Shown here: positions 1 through 7,158 of the stretch, piece by piece | Layout: each line of letters begins with the position of its first letter | How positions within the stretch are numbered: the stretch's first letter is position 1 | NCBI GenBank assembly: GCA_947382415.1 | Contig: CANCYO010000080.1 | Span: 1 to 11,426 of the forward strand | Source: an uncultured Lachnospiraceae bacterium | Lineage (GTDB): Bacteria > Bacillota > Clostridia > Lachnospirales > Lachnospiraceae | Length of the DNA: 11,426 bases | Reading direction: 5' to 3' | Program-made: the position numbers and the translations under genes | Notes under the pieces: generated by a model | What the model was told of the DNA's origin: nothing | Database searches by the model: none | What the model saw: only the letters and a program-made list of their open reading frames with translations

Positions 1-61
1 CACTTTTTCTAATTTTGTTTTTATACTTGACTTTCTTTAATAGTTAGTCTCGTATATTAAG

Positions 62-77
62 CTACAGCCTCCTGTAG
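62..77. repeat. Small perfect hairpin downstream of thyA
   Basis: A 6-bp perfect inverted repeat, CTACAG / CTGTAG, has a 4-base loop. On the minus strand the loop and stem together contain AGGAGG. It lies 17 bases past the thyA stop. No U-tract follows on the minus strand (the next bases are CTTAATATACGAG), so it is not a convincing intrinsic terminator. It could be a weak terminator, an mRNA 3'-end structure or chance. Nothing else is recognised in positions 1-94, which are AT-rich and have no start codon for a further minus-strand gene inside the window. Confidence 0.35.
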
Positions 78-94
78 ATTGCGTTCCGGGCTGG

Positions 95-943
95 TCAGAT
101 GGCCACGGGAATATCCGTGATCTGCTCCCCCGTCTCATAATTGTCCACCCGCACATCATTTCTGGTAAATTCATAAAAATCGTGAATCTCGGGATTCAGC
201 CAGAACGCAGGAGCCGGTTTCGGCTCCCTTTCTATCAGCTCCCGAATGATGGGCACATGCCTGTCATAGATAAGGGCATCCGCGATCACATGTATAAACT
301 CCCCCACATACATGTTACAGACCTGCGCCAGCATGTGGATCAATACGGCGTACTGCACCACATTCCAGTTGTTTGCAGTCAGAATATCCTGTGAGCGCTG
401 ATTGAGAATCGCATTCAGGGTGAGCTTCTCCTCCCCGGGCCTCTGCGTCACATTAAAGGTCATGCTGTAGGCACAGGGGTATAGATTCATCTCGTGCAGA
501 TCCTCATGCACATAGATATTTGTCATGATCCGGCGGCTGAAGGGATTATTCTTCAAATCATAGATCACCCGGTCAACCTGATCCATCATCCCCTCCCGGT
601 ACTGATGCTTCACGCCGAGTTGATAACCGTAGGCCTTCCCGATACTCCCATCCTCGTCCGCCCATTCGTCCCAGATATGACTGTGCAGATCACGGATGTT
701 GTTGGACTTTTTCTGCCATATCCACAAAATCTCGTCCGTGGCTGATTTCAGCGCCGTGCGGCGCAGTGTCATGATCGGGAATTCCGCCCGCAGATCATAG
801 CGGTTCACCACTCCGAAACGCTTGATGGTATAGGCGGGCGTCCCGTCCGGCCAGTGGGGTCTCACTTTCTCCCCCTCGGTGCTGGTCCCGTTTTCCAGAA
901 TATCCCTGCACATATTGATAAATAAAGTATCCGCGTAACTCAT
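95..943 (-). CDS. thyA: Thymidylate synthase (ThyA type)
   Basis: ThyA makes dTMP from dUMP, using methylene-tetrahydrofolate as carbon donor and reductant, in the cytoplasm. The 282-residue length fits the family. Numbering below is for the 282-residue form; add 4 if counting from the TTG at 955. Visible hallmarks are the folate/dUMP segment HIWDEWADEDGSIGKAYG (about 89-106), the phosphate-binding pair R137-R138 in SRRIM, the catalytic Cys157 in YPCAYS, RSQD (183-186) and the uracil-specifying Asn194 in NNWN. The usual GDxHxY motif near the C-terminus reads ADALIY, so the His that contacts the dUMP 3'-OH in E. coli (H207) is Leu here, while the Tyr is kept. I chose the ATG at 943 because GGGGAG lies four bases upstream and the N-terminus then fits the family; the TTG at 955 would overlap that ribosome binding site. 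The start is 15 bases after the hydrolase stop, which suggests co-transcription and perhaps translational coupling. Confidence 0.95.
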   Translation of the reverse strand: MSYADTLFINMCRDILENGTSTEGEKVRPHWPDGTPAYTIKRFGVVNRYDLRAEFPIMTLRRTALKSATDEILWIWQKKSNNIRDLHSHIWDEWADEDGSIGKAYGYQLGVKHQYREGMMDQVDRVIYDLKNNPFSRRIMTNIYVHEDLHEMNLYPCAYSMTFNVTQRPGEEKLTLNAILNQRSQDILTANNWNVVQYAVLIHMLAQVCNMYVGEFIHVIADALIYDRHVPIIRELIEREPKPAPAFWLNPEIHDFYEFTRNDVRVDNYETGEQITDIPVAI

Positions 944-958
944 TGTTCTCCCCAATCC

Positions 959-2554
959 CTATTCCCATTTGTCGCAGAGGGAATTGATCTGATCCGCAAA
1001 CTTCGCCATATCCTTGTTGGGCATACCGTCGTTTTTGGTGATAAGCGCCAACAAACGCTGACCGGCAGCCAGCAGTCTCGCATAGACGCCGCTTGCAGGT
1101 TTGGTCTTCTTCTTGACGGGCATGGGCTCCGCCTCGTACAGGAACTGATTGCCCAGCAGATCAAACTCCGTGCCGCTGTAGGGCGCATACGCTCTCTGCC
1201 CGTGCTCGATCTTTAAGCATTCCGCAAAGGACATGCACACACTGTCCTCTCCGTGTACCACAAACACCTTCTTGGGCTTCTCCTCAAAGGCGTCGATCCA
1301 CTCAAGCAGACCGTTTTTGTCCGCATGGCCGCTCATGCCCACCAGCTTTTTGATATGCGCCCGCACCTGGATGGACTCCCCGAAGAGCTTCACCTCTCTG
1401 GCGCCCTCCACGATACTCCTGCCCAATGTGCCCACAGCCTGATAACCCACAAACAGGATCGTACATTCCTCACGCCACAGATTGTGCTTCAGATGATGCC
1501 TGATACGGCCCGCCTCGCACATGCCGGAGGCGGAGATGATCACCTTGGGCGTGTCGATAAAATTGATCTCCTTGGACTCTTCGCTGGTGATGGAAAGCTT
1601 CAGTCCTGCAAAGGAAATGGGATTGATACCCTCCCGGACCAGTGCCAGCGCCTCACCGTCAAAGCAGTCCATACGGTTCTCATGAAAGACCTCCGTGGCC
1701 TCCACCGCCATGGGACTGTCCACATACACAGGGAAATTCTCATGCCCCTTCACCATGCGGCCCACCTTGACCTGCCGCAGGAAATACAGCATCTCCTGAG
1801 TTCTGCCCACGGCGAAGGAAGGAATCACCACATTGCCGCCCCGGTCGAAGGTCTCCTGCAAAATAGCGGCCAGCTCCTTCACATAATCCACCTTCTCCGC
1901 AGAGTGCAGCCTGTCTCCATAGGTGGATTCCATCACCACATAGTCGGCCTGGGCCGTAGGGATCGGATCTTTCAAAAGGGGCTGATACTTATTGCCGATA
2001 TCTCCTGAAAATACGATCTTCTTCGTGTGCCCGTCCTCCGTCAGCCACACCTCTATGCTGGAGCTTCCAAGCAGATGCCCGATATCCGTGAAACGGATCT
2101 TCACATTGTCACAGACCTGTACCTCCCGGTTGTAATGACAGGGAATGATGCGCTTGATCACACCCTCCGCATCCTCCATGGTGTACAGCGCGTCATGTTT
2201 GGGCACACTCTCGCTTCGCTTGGCCTTGCGGTTTCGCCACTCGGCCTCCATCATCTGAATGTGCGCACAGTCACGAAGCATAATGCTGCACAGATCCGCC
2301 GTCGCATCCGTCATGTAGACCTGGCCCCTGAAGCCTCTGGAATAAAGAAGCGGCAGCAGACCGGAATGATCTACATGGGCATGGGTGAGGAACACATAGT
2401 CGATCATGGCCTCATCCACCGGAAGCGGTGCATTTTCAAACACATTCACCCCCTGCTCCATACCGCAGTCCACCAGCATATGTTTGCCGCCTGCCTCCAT
2501 ATAATGGCAGCTTCCGGTCACCTCATGCGCGGCTCCGATAAACATCAGTTTCAT
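959..2554 (-). CDS. MBL-fold / beta-CASP metallo-hydrolase (CPSF73/YSH1-like RNase family)
   Basis: This is a 531-residue cytoplasmic metallo-beta-lactamase-fold protein with an inserted beta-CASP domain, a family whose characterised members are mostly RNA endo- or exonucleases. The MBL motifs are in order: the N-terminal strand FIGAAHEVTGSCH (5-17), metal ligands in THAHVDH (His58, His60, Asp62, His63), His160 in GHLLGS and Asp185 in FSGDIG. The beta-CASP part shows ESTYGD (209-214), SASGMCEAGR (341-350), GYQAVGTLGR (370-379), motif B GMSGHAD (His410) and motif C VVHGE (His434). The C-terminal 60 residues, with a KKKTK patch, look like a family-specific tail. All metal ligands appear present, so it should be catalytic. 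The ATG at 2554 has an ideal AGGAGG at 2562-2567, seven bases upstream. It sits between the ABC gene (73-base gap) and thyA. RNA as substrate is inferred from the family. Confidence 0.93.
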   Translation of the reverse strand: MKLMFIGAAHEVTGSCHYMEAGGKHMLVDCGMEQGVNVFENAPLPVDEAMIDYVFLTHAHVDHSGLLPLLYSRGFRGQVYMTDATADLCSIMLRDCAHIQMMEAEWRNRKAKRSESVPKHDALYTMEDAEGVIKRIIPCHYNREVQVCDNVKIRFTDIGHLLGSSSIEVWLTEDGHTKKIVFSGDIGNKYQPLLKDPIPTAQADYVVMESTYGDRLHSAEKVDYVKELAAILQETFDRGGNVVIPSFAVGRTQEMLYFLRQVKVGRMVKGHENFPVYVDSPMAVEATEVFHENRMDCFDGEALALVREGINPISFAGLKLSITSEESKEINFIDTPKVIISASGMCEAGRIRHHLKHNLWREECTILFVGYQAVGTLGRSIVEGAREVKLFGESIQVRAHIKKLVGMSGHADKNGLLEWIDAFEEKPKKVFVVHGEDSVCMSFAECLKIEHGQRAYAPYSGTEFDLLGNQFLYEAEPMPVKKKTKPASGVYARLLAAGQRLLALITKNDGMPNKDMAKFADQINSLCDKWE

Positions 2555-2566
2555 GCAAACCCCTCC

Positions 2567-2620
2567 TTTTTGTTTTCATTTTTTGTTTTCCATTTTTGGT
2601 TTTCCATTTTTCGTTTTCCG
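2567..2620. repeat. Polypurine tandem repeat, about four units of 12-14 bp
   Basis: Four consecutive plus-strand units follow the pattern TTTTTNGTTTTCCA: 2567-2578 (12 bases), 2579-2592, 2593-2606 and 2607-2620 (14 bases each), differing by one or two bases. On the transcribed minus strand this gives an A/G-rich, C-poor leader immediately before the AGGAGG of the hydrolase gene. The same stretch allows an 18-codon reading frame (2607 to 2551, MENQKWKTKNENKKEGFA) whose TGA overlaps the hydrolase ATG as ATGA. That frame has no strong ribosome binding site and may be chance. Confidence 0.75.
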
Positions 2621-2627
2621 TTTTCTA

Positions 2628-4388
2628 TTATTTTAAAGCATCAGCCGTCTCATAAAAATGATAATAAATCCCTTTTTTATTAAGCAGCTCCTGATGCTTC
2701 CCCTCCTCCACGATGCCGTCCTCCGTCAGCACCAGAATCCGGTCCGAATTGCGGATGCTGGACAGCCTGTGTGCAATAGTCAGTGTAGTGCGCCCCTCCG
2801 AGAGTTTGGCCAGAGACTGCGCCACCGCGAACTCACTCTCATTGTCCAGAGCCGATGTGGCCTCGTCCAGAATGATGATAGGAGGATTTTTCAGAAAGAC
2901 CCTGGCAATGCTGATGCGCTGCTTCTGTCCCCCGGAGAGCTTCACCCCGCGCTCTCCCACATAAGTCTCATATCCGTCCTTCAGCCCCAGAATAAACTCA
3001 TGGGCTCCCGCCCGTTTTGCGGCCTCCATCACATCCTCCCGGGATGCATCCGGCCTGCCATAGACGATATTTTCATAGATCGTGCCGGAAAACAGGTAGA
3101 CATCCTGCTGCACGATACCGATGCTGCTCCTGAGACTCTTCAATGTAAAATGCTTGATATCCTCACCGTCCAGCGTGATGCGGCCCGCGGACACATCGTA
3201 AAATCTGGGAATCAGATTACACAGCGTAGTCTTTCCGCCGCCGGAGGGCCCCACGATGGCCACCTTCTCTCCGGCCCGGATGCGCAGATTCAGATCCTTG
3301 AACACCCGGTTGTGATCGTCCGGATACTCGAAGCTCACCTGCTCAAACGCAATATTTCCACGTGGATGCTTTAATTCCACCGCGCCCGGCTCGTCAAATA
3401 TCTCGATATCCGCGTCGATGATCTGCAGAAAACGCTCGATTCCCGTCATTCCCCGCTGGAACTGCTCCGCGAATTCAATGATACGCCTGATGGTGGCGAT
3501 CATGGTCGTCACATACAGCATGTATGCCACCAGATCTCCCGGCTCCACCAGTCCGTTTACCATAAAGATGCCGCCTGCCACCACTACCGTCAGATACATC
3601 AGCCCGTCAAACAGGCGCACCGTGGTCTGGAACAGACCCATATAGCGGTAGGAGAGCTTTTTGATATCGTAGAAGGTACTGTTGTCCCGCTCAAATTTGT
3701 GGTTCTCAATCTCCTCATTGGTGAATGCCTTCACCACCTTATGGCCCAGAAGGCTGTCCTCTATGCGGGCATTCAGCTCTCCGATCTGCCCTCTCTGGCT
3801 GCGGAAGACTCCGCGCATCCGGAAATTAAGCGGCATACACACCGCGATCATCACCGGCACACAGGCGAACACGATGAGGGTCAGCGGCAGGTTGATCCCC
3901 GACAGGATCACAAACGAGATCACGATTTTCACGAAACCGATAAAAAACTCCTCGGGGCAGTGATGCGCGAATTCCGTCACATCAAACAGATCATTGGTGA
4001 TACGCCCCATGATCTGTCCCACTTTGGTATTATTGTAATAAGTATCGGAAAGTCTCTGGAGATGACGGTAAGCGTCCCGTCTCATATCCGTCTCAATCTT
4101 CGCACCCATCACATGTCCCATGTCCGCCATATAATAAGCCGCAAAAGCGTCAATAATACGCAAAATCAGGTATAAAAACCCCAGCCCTCCCACCGTGCGC
4201 ACGGAGAGAGACGCCAGATCCCGCATCCCCTCGTTGGTGATATAACGCATGATCAGAGGCAGCACCAGCTCACAGATGGTGGTCAGCGCCGCACAGAACA
4301 GATCCAGGCACAAGGTTCCTTTGTATTTTTTATAATAAGGAGCAAATCTTCTGAATAACTCCCCGGTGGTATAATGTCGCTGCTCCAA
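2628..4388 (-). CDS. ABC half-transporter, permease-ATPase fusion (MsbA/LmrA type)
   Basis: This 586-residue exporter half-transporter combines membrane and ATPase domains and presumably works as a homodimer in the cytoplasmic membrane. Residues about 20-310 form the six-helix membrane domain with hydrophobic segments near 25-50, 65-88, 148-190 and 258-300. The nucleotide-binding domain has Walker A GPSGGGKT (380-387), Q-loop Q427-Q428, signature LSGGQ (484-488), Walker B IIILDE (504-509), D-loop SALD (512-515) and the H-loop His540, so it is intact. The substrate cannot be read from sequence; lipid, drug or peptide export are all possible. The start is TTG at 4388: an in-frame TGA lies three codons upstream, the next Met is 47 residues in, and AGGA sits 13 bases upstream, a long spacing that suggests modest translation. 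It is the first gene of the ABC-hydrolase-thyA run and diverges from the MATE gene. Confidence 0.93.
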   Translation of the reverse strand: MEQRHYTTGELFRRFAPYYKKYKGTLCLDLFCAALTTICELVLPLIMRYITNEGMRDLASLSVRTVGGLGFLYLILRIIDAFAAYYMADMGHVMGAKIETDMRRDAYRHLQRLSDTYYNNTKVGQIMGRITNDLFDVTEFAHHCPEEFFIGFVKIVISFVILSGINLPLTLIVFACVPVMIAVCMPLNFRMRGVFRSQRGQIGELNARIEDSLLGHKVVKAFTNEEIENHKFERDNSTFYDIKKLSYRYMGLFQTTVRLFDGLMYLTVVVAGGIFMVNGLVEPGDLVAYMLYVTTMIATIRRIIEFAEQFQRGMTGIERFLQIIDADIEIFDEPGAVELKHPRGNIAFEQVSFEYPDDHNRVFKDLNLRIRAGEKVAIVGPSGGGKTTLCNLIPRFYDVSAGRITLDGEDIKHFTLKSLRSSIGIVQQDVYLFSGTIYENIVYGRPDASREDVMEAAKRAGAHEFILGLKDGYETYVGERGVKLSGGQKQRISIARVFLKNPPIIILDEATSALDNESEFAVAQSLAKLSEGRTTLTIAHRLSSIRNSDRILVLTEDGIVEEGKHQELLNKKGIYYHFYETADALK

Positions 4389-4446
4389 TTTATGTCACGC
4401 ATCCTTTCTGCCCGCTATAGATTCATTTTTTAACTGTCTTTCTATT

Positions 4447-4475
4447 ATTCTATAATGATTGGCAGAAGTACGCAA
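4447..4475 (-). promoter_or_regulatory. Predicted sigma-A promoter for the ABC-hydrolase-thyA run
   Basis: On the minus strand a -35 box TTGCGT (4470-4475) and a -10 box TAGAAT (4447-4452) are separated by 17 bases. Transcription would start near 4440, leaving a leader of about 50 bases before the TTG at 4388. This is the best match on this strand in the divergent region. Confidence 0.5.
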
Positions 4476-4509
4476 GCCCCTAAATCCTTTGCCGCTGTTG
4501 AATCTTTGC

Positions 4510-4538
4510 TTGATTATTTTCCATTTATGAATTATTAT
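4510..4538 (+). promoter_or_regulatory. Predicted sigma-A promoter for the MATE gene
   Basis: A -35 box TTGATT (4510-4515) and a -10 box TATTAT (4533-4538) are separated by exactly 17 bases, giving a start near 4545 and a leader of about 50 bases. Between this and the divergent ABC promoter lies an imperfect direct repeat, AATCCTTTGC (4483-4492) and AATCTTTGC (4501-4509), 18 bases apart start to start, which could be a regulator site. No regulator gene is adjacent. Confidence 0.55.
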
Positions 4539-4595
4539 ATTTGTGTAATTTAGTTATTATTTGTTGCCGGAAGTTTATGAGAGGTATGGAAAAGC

Positions 4596-6425
4596 ATGGA
4601 CAAAAGACAGGAAGCCTGTGAAGCGTTTGAGATCAGAACCAATGACGCATTTATCAAAACCACCGTGCAAAAGTACATGGCGCCTTCCGTGGCCGCTCTG
4701 ATCGGATCTACTCTGACCATTGTCGCCAACAGTATGATCGTGGGCAATTACATAGGCGCGGAGGGACTTGCCGCCCTGAACCTGGTCAATCCCGTCTACT
4801 TTGCGTTTGCCACTCTGGGGGCGCTGATCAATGTGGGAGCCTCTACAGGCGCTTCCGTCTGCATCGGCAAAAATGACCGCCGCAGGGCAGACTCTTATGT
4901 CACTCTGGCCTTGGTACTCACCCTTCTTCTACCGGTTGCAATGACTGCGGCGGGCCTTCTGTTCTTTGATCAGCTTATGGCGGCATTGGGCACGACGGCC
5001 CGCATGGAACCCTATGTGAGAGCGTATGCCGGCGTCCTGGTGACGGGCGGTATCTCTGTCTCACTGATGTATTATCCCTTTAACTTTCTCAAGGCCGACG
5101 GACGCCCCAGACAGGGAACTTATATGTTCCTGCTGATGTTTGTGCTGGATCTGCTGTTCTGCGCTCTCTTTCTGGGAATATTTGATATGGGAATCAGAGG
5201 CGTCGCCCTTGCCTTTGTGCTGAGTACCCTTCTGGGAGACATTTTCGGGCTGTGCCTGCTGTTTGGCCGGAAAACAGAATTTACCCTAGGGAATTTCTCG
5301 GATATTCCGGGCGTCGCACGGGATATTTTTAAGACGGGAAGCTCCATGGCCCTGAATAATCTGTGCAATATCTTTCGGACCATCGCCCTGAATTATCTGA
5401 TACTTCACGCTCTCTCCGGCAAAGGGCTGGCGATTTTTGCGGTGGTGGGCGCCGTAACTAACTTTTCCAATGCCGTCATATCCGGCATCGGACAGACCAT
5501 CACCCCGCTCATCGGCGTTTTCCACGGAGAGCGGGACTATATCAGCATTCAGACCGTTGTCAGGGAAGCCGTCCGCAAGGGCATAAAAGGAATCCTGGCG
5601 CTGACTGTCCTTGTATGTATTTTCGCAAGACCCATCGGAGCCGCCTTCGGCGTCACGGGACTGCCCCGGCTTGTCCCCGCTCTCTGGCTGTTCGCCGCCA
5701 GCTTCCTGCCGGGTATGCTGACCAATCTCTATATCTCTTATTATTTTACCGCCGAACACATCGGACTGGCAAACCTGCTGACCCTCCTGCGGGGCTTTAT
5801 CCTGCCGGTGCTCTCCGCATTCTGCCTCACCCGGGCGGGAGCGGCTCCTTTTATCTGGCTGTCCTTCGCCATATCGGAGCTGTTGACTCTTGCGGTCATT
5901 TCCATGACAGCCCGGCATATGCACCAAAAGAACCCTTCGCTGGAAGGGTGGCTCCTGCTGGACCGGCGCTATAAGGAACCGGAGCGGTATCTGGCATTTT
6001 CCGTGGAAAACACCGCTGCCGCCGCGGCCGATGCCTCCGGAAAGGTCGCCGCCTTCTGCGAGAAACAGCATATGTCTCCCAAGACGGCCATGACCATCAG
6101 TCTGGCTGTGGAGGAACTTCTTCTGATCGTCTTTCAGCATTGCCTCCATGACAGGGAAGAACAATATGCCGACGTCCGCATCATACGGATGCAGGATGAG
6201 ATCATTCTCTATATGAGATGTGCGGGAAAACTGTTTGACCCAGTGGCCTACTATGAGCGCAGGAAGGCCGAGGCCGCCCGGCGCGGCGAGGTGCTCACGG
6301 ACGACAGCCTTGGAATAGAAATGATCGTGAAACAGGCGGAGAAGGTGCTGTTTGGCAGAACCTTTGGGATGAATAATCTGACGATATTGCTGAGGGAAGC
6401 GGAAAACTGCAAAGCAGCTTCATAA
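4596..6425 (+). CDS. MATE-family transporter with C-terminal degenerate HATPase-like domain
   Basis: Residues about 20-440 form a MATE/NorM-like multidrug or metabolite exporter with roughly twelve hydrophobic segments; the early KYMAPSVAALIGSTLTIVAN and the N-half YYPFNFLKADGRP segment are typical of Na+- or H+-driven MATE proteins. Ordinary members end near residue 450. This one continues with about 150 soluble residues (464-600) resembling an RsbW/SpoIIAB-type GHKL ATPase: ISLAVEELLLIVFQH (501-515) corresponds to the N-box helix, CAGKLFDP (542-549) to the G1 box and DDSLGIEMIVKQAEKV (569-584) to the G2 region. Key residues look lost: the N-box Asn is Ile511 and the G1 Asp is not visible, so ATP binding is doubtful. 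The domain may be a regulatory or partner-binding module facing the cytoplasm. The start ATG at 4596 has GAGAGG about 11 bases upstream and GGA closer in. Its transport substrate is unknown. Confidence 0.88.
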   Translation: MDKRQEACEAFEIRTNDAFIKTTVQKYMAPSVAALIGSTLTIVANSMIVGNYIGAEGLAALNLVNPVYFAFATLGALINVGASTGASVCIGKNDRRRADSYVTLALVLTLLLPVAMTAAGLLFFDQLMAALGTTARMEPYVRAYAGVLVTGGISVSLMYYPFNFLKADGRPRQGTYMFLLMFVLDLLFCALFLGIFDMGIRGVALAFVLSTLLGDIFGLCLLFGRKTEFTLGNFSDIPGVARDIFKTGSSMALNNLCNIFRTIALNYLILHALSGKGLAIFAVVGAVTNFSNAVISGIGQTITPLIGVFHGERDYISIQTVVREAVRKGIKGILALTVLVCIFARPIGAAFGVTGLPRLVPALWLFAASFLPGMLTNLYISYYFTAEHIGLANLLTLLRGFILPVLSAFCLTRAGAAPFIWLSFAISELLTLAVISMTARHMHQKNPSLEGWLLLDRRYKEPERYLAFSVENTAAAAADASGKVAAFCEKQHMSPKTAMTISLAVEELLLIVFQHCLHDREEQYADVRIIRMQDEIILYMRCAGKLFDPVAYYERRKAEAARRGEVLTDDSLGIEMIVKQAEKVLFGRTFGMNNLTILLREAENCKAAS

Positions 6426-6433
6426 GAAGCTGC
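6414..6433. terminator. Perfect inverted repeat over the MATE stop codon, likely terminator between convergent genes
   Basis: GCAGCTTC (6414-6421) and GAAGCTGC (6426-6433) form a perfect 8-bp stem with loop ATAA, which contains the MATE stop codon. On the minus strand the stem is followed by TTTGCAGTTTT, so it suits termination of the toxin-antitoxin operon arriving from the right. On the plus strand no U-run follows. It lies 17 bases beyond the stop of the 71-residue gene, in the convergent gap. Confidence 0.55.
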
Positions 6434-6450
6434 CCTCAAATAATATGTTC

Positions 6451-6666
6451 CTAACTTTCAGAGCTATCGGCTGCCAATATCTCAGCCAGACTATCCAATA
6501 AATTTTGGGCCGTCACTTTGCCCATAACCAATCTTGTAACCTCTTCTACCGTTACTGTTGTTTTTTGATCTTCCCCAATCTCAGGAATCTGCTGAACAAA
6601 AGTAATAATTAATTCTTCCTTATCCTGATCCATAGCACATGAAAATCCATTTGTAAATTGCAGCAT
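6451..6666 (-). CDS. Small protein of unknown function, third gene of the toxin-antitoxin-like operon
   Basis: This is a 71-residue acidic soluble protein. I do not recognise it firmly. The layout is beta-rich at the N-terminus (LIITFVQQIPEI, about 19-30), followed by TVEEVTRLVMGKVTAQNLLDSLAEIL (39-64), where a strand leads into an amphipathic helix. That last segment vaguely recalls DUF3467-type small proteins, in which a similar VVMSPQ-AK-L pattern occurs, but this is weak. A strong ribosome binding site AAGGAG sits eight bases before the ATG, and the gene begins 13 bases after the HTH gene stop, so it is a deliberate operon member and not a chance frame. A possible role is a third component or accessory modulator of the toxin-antitoxin pair; that is inference from position only. 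Confidence 0.65.
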   Translation of the reverse strand: MLQFTNGFSCAMDQDKEELIITFVQQIPEIGEDQKTTVTVEEVTRLVMGKVTAQNLLDSLAEILAADSSES

Positions 6667-6679
6667 TTCAACTTCTCCT

Positions 6680-7147
6680 TCACATTTCTATTCTCTCATG
6701 AAAACTATATATCTTACACCTGTGTTTCTCTTCTATCTGTTTGATTTTAGGCGTACCTATATCCACATCAGGCGCTTTTCCAATAAATGTTTTTCGGTCA
6801 GATATCACATATACAATATCCGAATCCTGCATGTGTGTCACTTGAATATCTCTTCTTCGGGAATCCAGATTTACCGTAAGTTCCATATCCAGTTTTTCGG
6901 CAATTTCAGCAAGTGTTTTTATGGAAAAATTATAGTCTCCGCCTTCCCATTTTGATATCATTCCCTGACTGACACATAAAAACTCTGCAAAATCTTTCTG
7001 TGTCATATGGTACTTGAGCCTTCTTTTTGTTATTGCAGCCGAAATATTTCCCAATAGCCTCGAAGCAGTAATGTCGGATAATTCCAGCTTATCCGTAAAC
7101 AATTCCAACAAATCATTAAGCCCTGCCGAACTAACCTTATCACTCAT
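6680..7147 (-). CDS. HTH (XRE/Cro-type) antitoxin-like DNA-binding protein
   Basis: This 155-residue protein has a lambda-repressor-like helix-turn-helix at about 35-90; the core is MTQKDFAEFLCVSQGMISKWEGG written as helices around 48-54 and 59-68, with the typical SQG-ISKWE recognition pattern. An N-terminal helix precedes it (about 10-35). A C-terminal extension of about 60 residues (95-155, including DIVYVISDRKTFIGKAP) makes it longer than ordinary HigA antitoxins of about 100 residues and could be the toxin-neutralising part. It starts 11 bases after the toxin stop; its ribosome binding site GAGAGG overlaps that stop, which implies translational coupling. As in higBA loci the order is toxin first. 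The likely role is to neutralise the upstream RelE/HigB-like protein and repress the operon at the palindrome 7595-7614. Confidence 0.85.
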   Translation of the reverse strand: MSDKVSSAGLNDLLELFTDKLELSDITASRLLGNISAAITKRRLKYHMTQKDFAEFLCVSQGMISKWEGGDYNFSIKTLAEIAEKLDMELTVNLDSRRRDIQVTHMQDSDIVYVISDRKTFIGKAPDVDIGTPKIKQIEEKHRCKIYSFHERIEM

Positions 7148-7158
7148 ACCAACACCTC

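Noticed and set aside
62..77. Intrinsic terminator after thyA
   Set aside because: The hairpin is real but no U-tract follows on the minus strand, so it is listed only as a repeat.
943..955. TTG start at 955 for thyA (286 residues)
   Set aside because: It would place the start upstream of the GGGGAG ribosome binding site; the ATG at 943 fits the spacing.
2567..2620. Possible CRISPR array
   Set aside because: The units are 12-14 bases, directly adjacent, low-complexity and without spacers, and no cas gene is present.
1253..2683. Two long plus-strand frames (251 and 218 residues) opposite the hydrolase gene
   Set aside because: They are His- and Leu-rich low-quality translations antisense to a gene with all catalytic motifs in place. 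They are shadows.
4429..4456. Plus-strand promoter using TATAAT at 4451-4456
   Set aside because: The -10 box is perfect but no acceptable -35 box is found 16-18 bases upstream, and the TTGATT/TATTAT pair nearer the MATE gene is better.
5286..6164. Minus-strand frame of 292 residues opposite the MATE gene
   Set aside because: It lies wholly antisense to a well-supported transporter, is rich in Gly, Gln, Arg and Asp with no recognisable domain, and has no ribosome binding site worth noting. It is a shadow frame of GC-rich coding sequence.
6698..6955. Plus-strand frame of 85 residues opposite the HTH gene
   Set aside because: It is antisense to the clear helix-turn-helix gene, with AT-rich composition giving many Ile, Phe and Tyr residues and no start signal.
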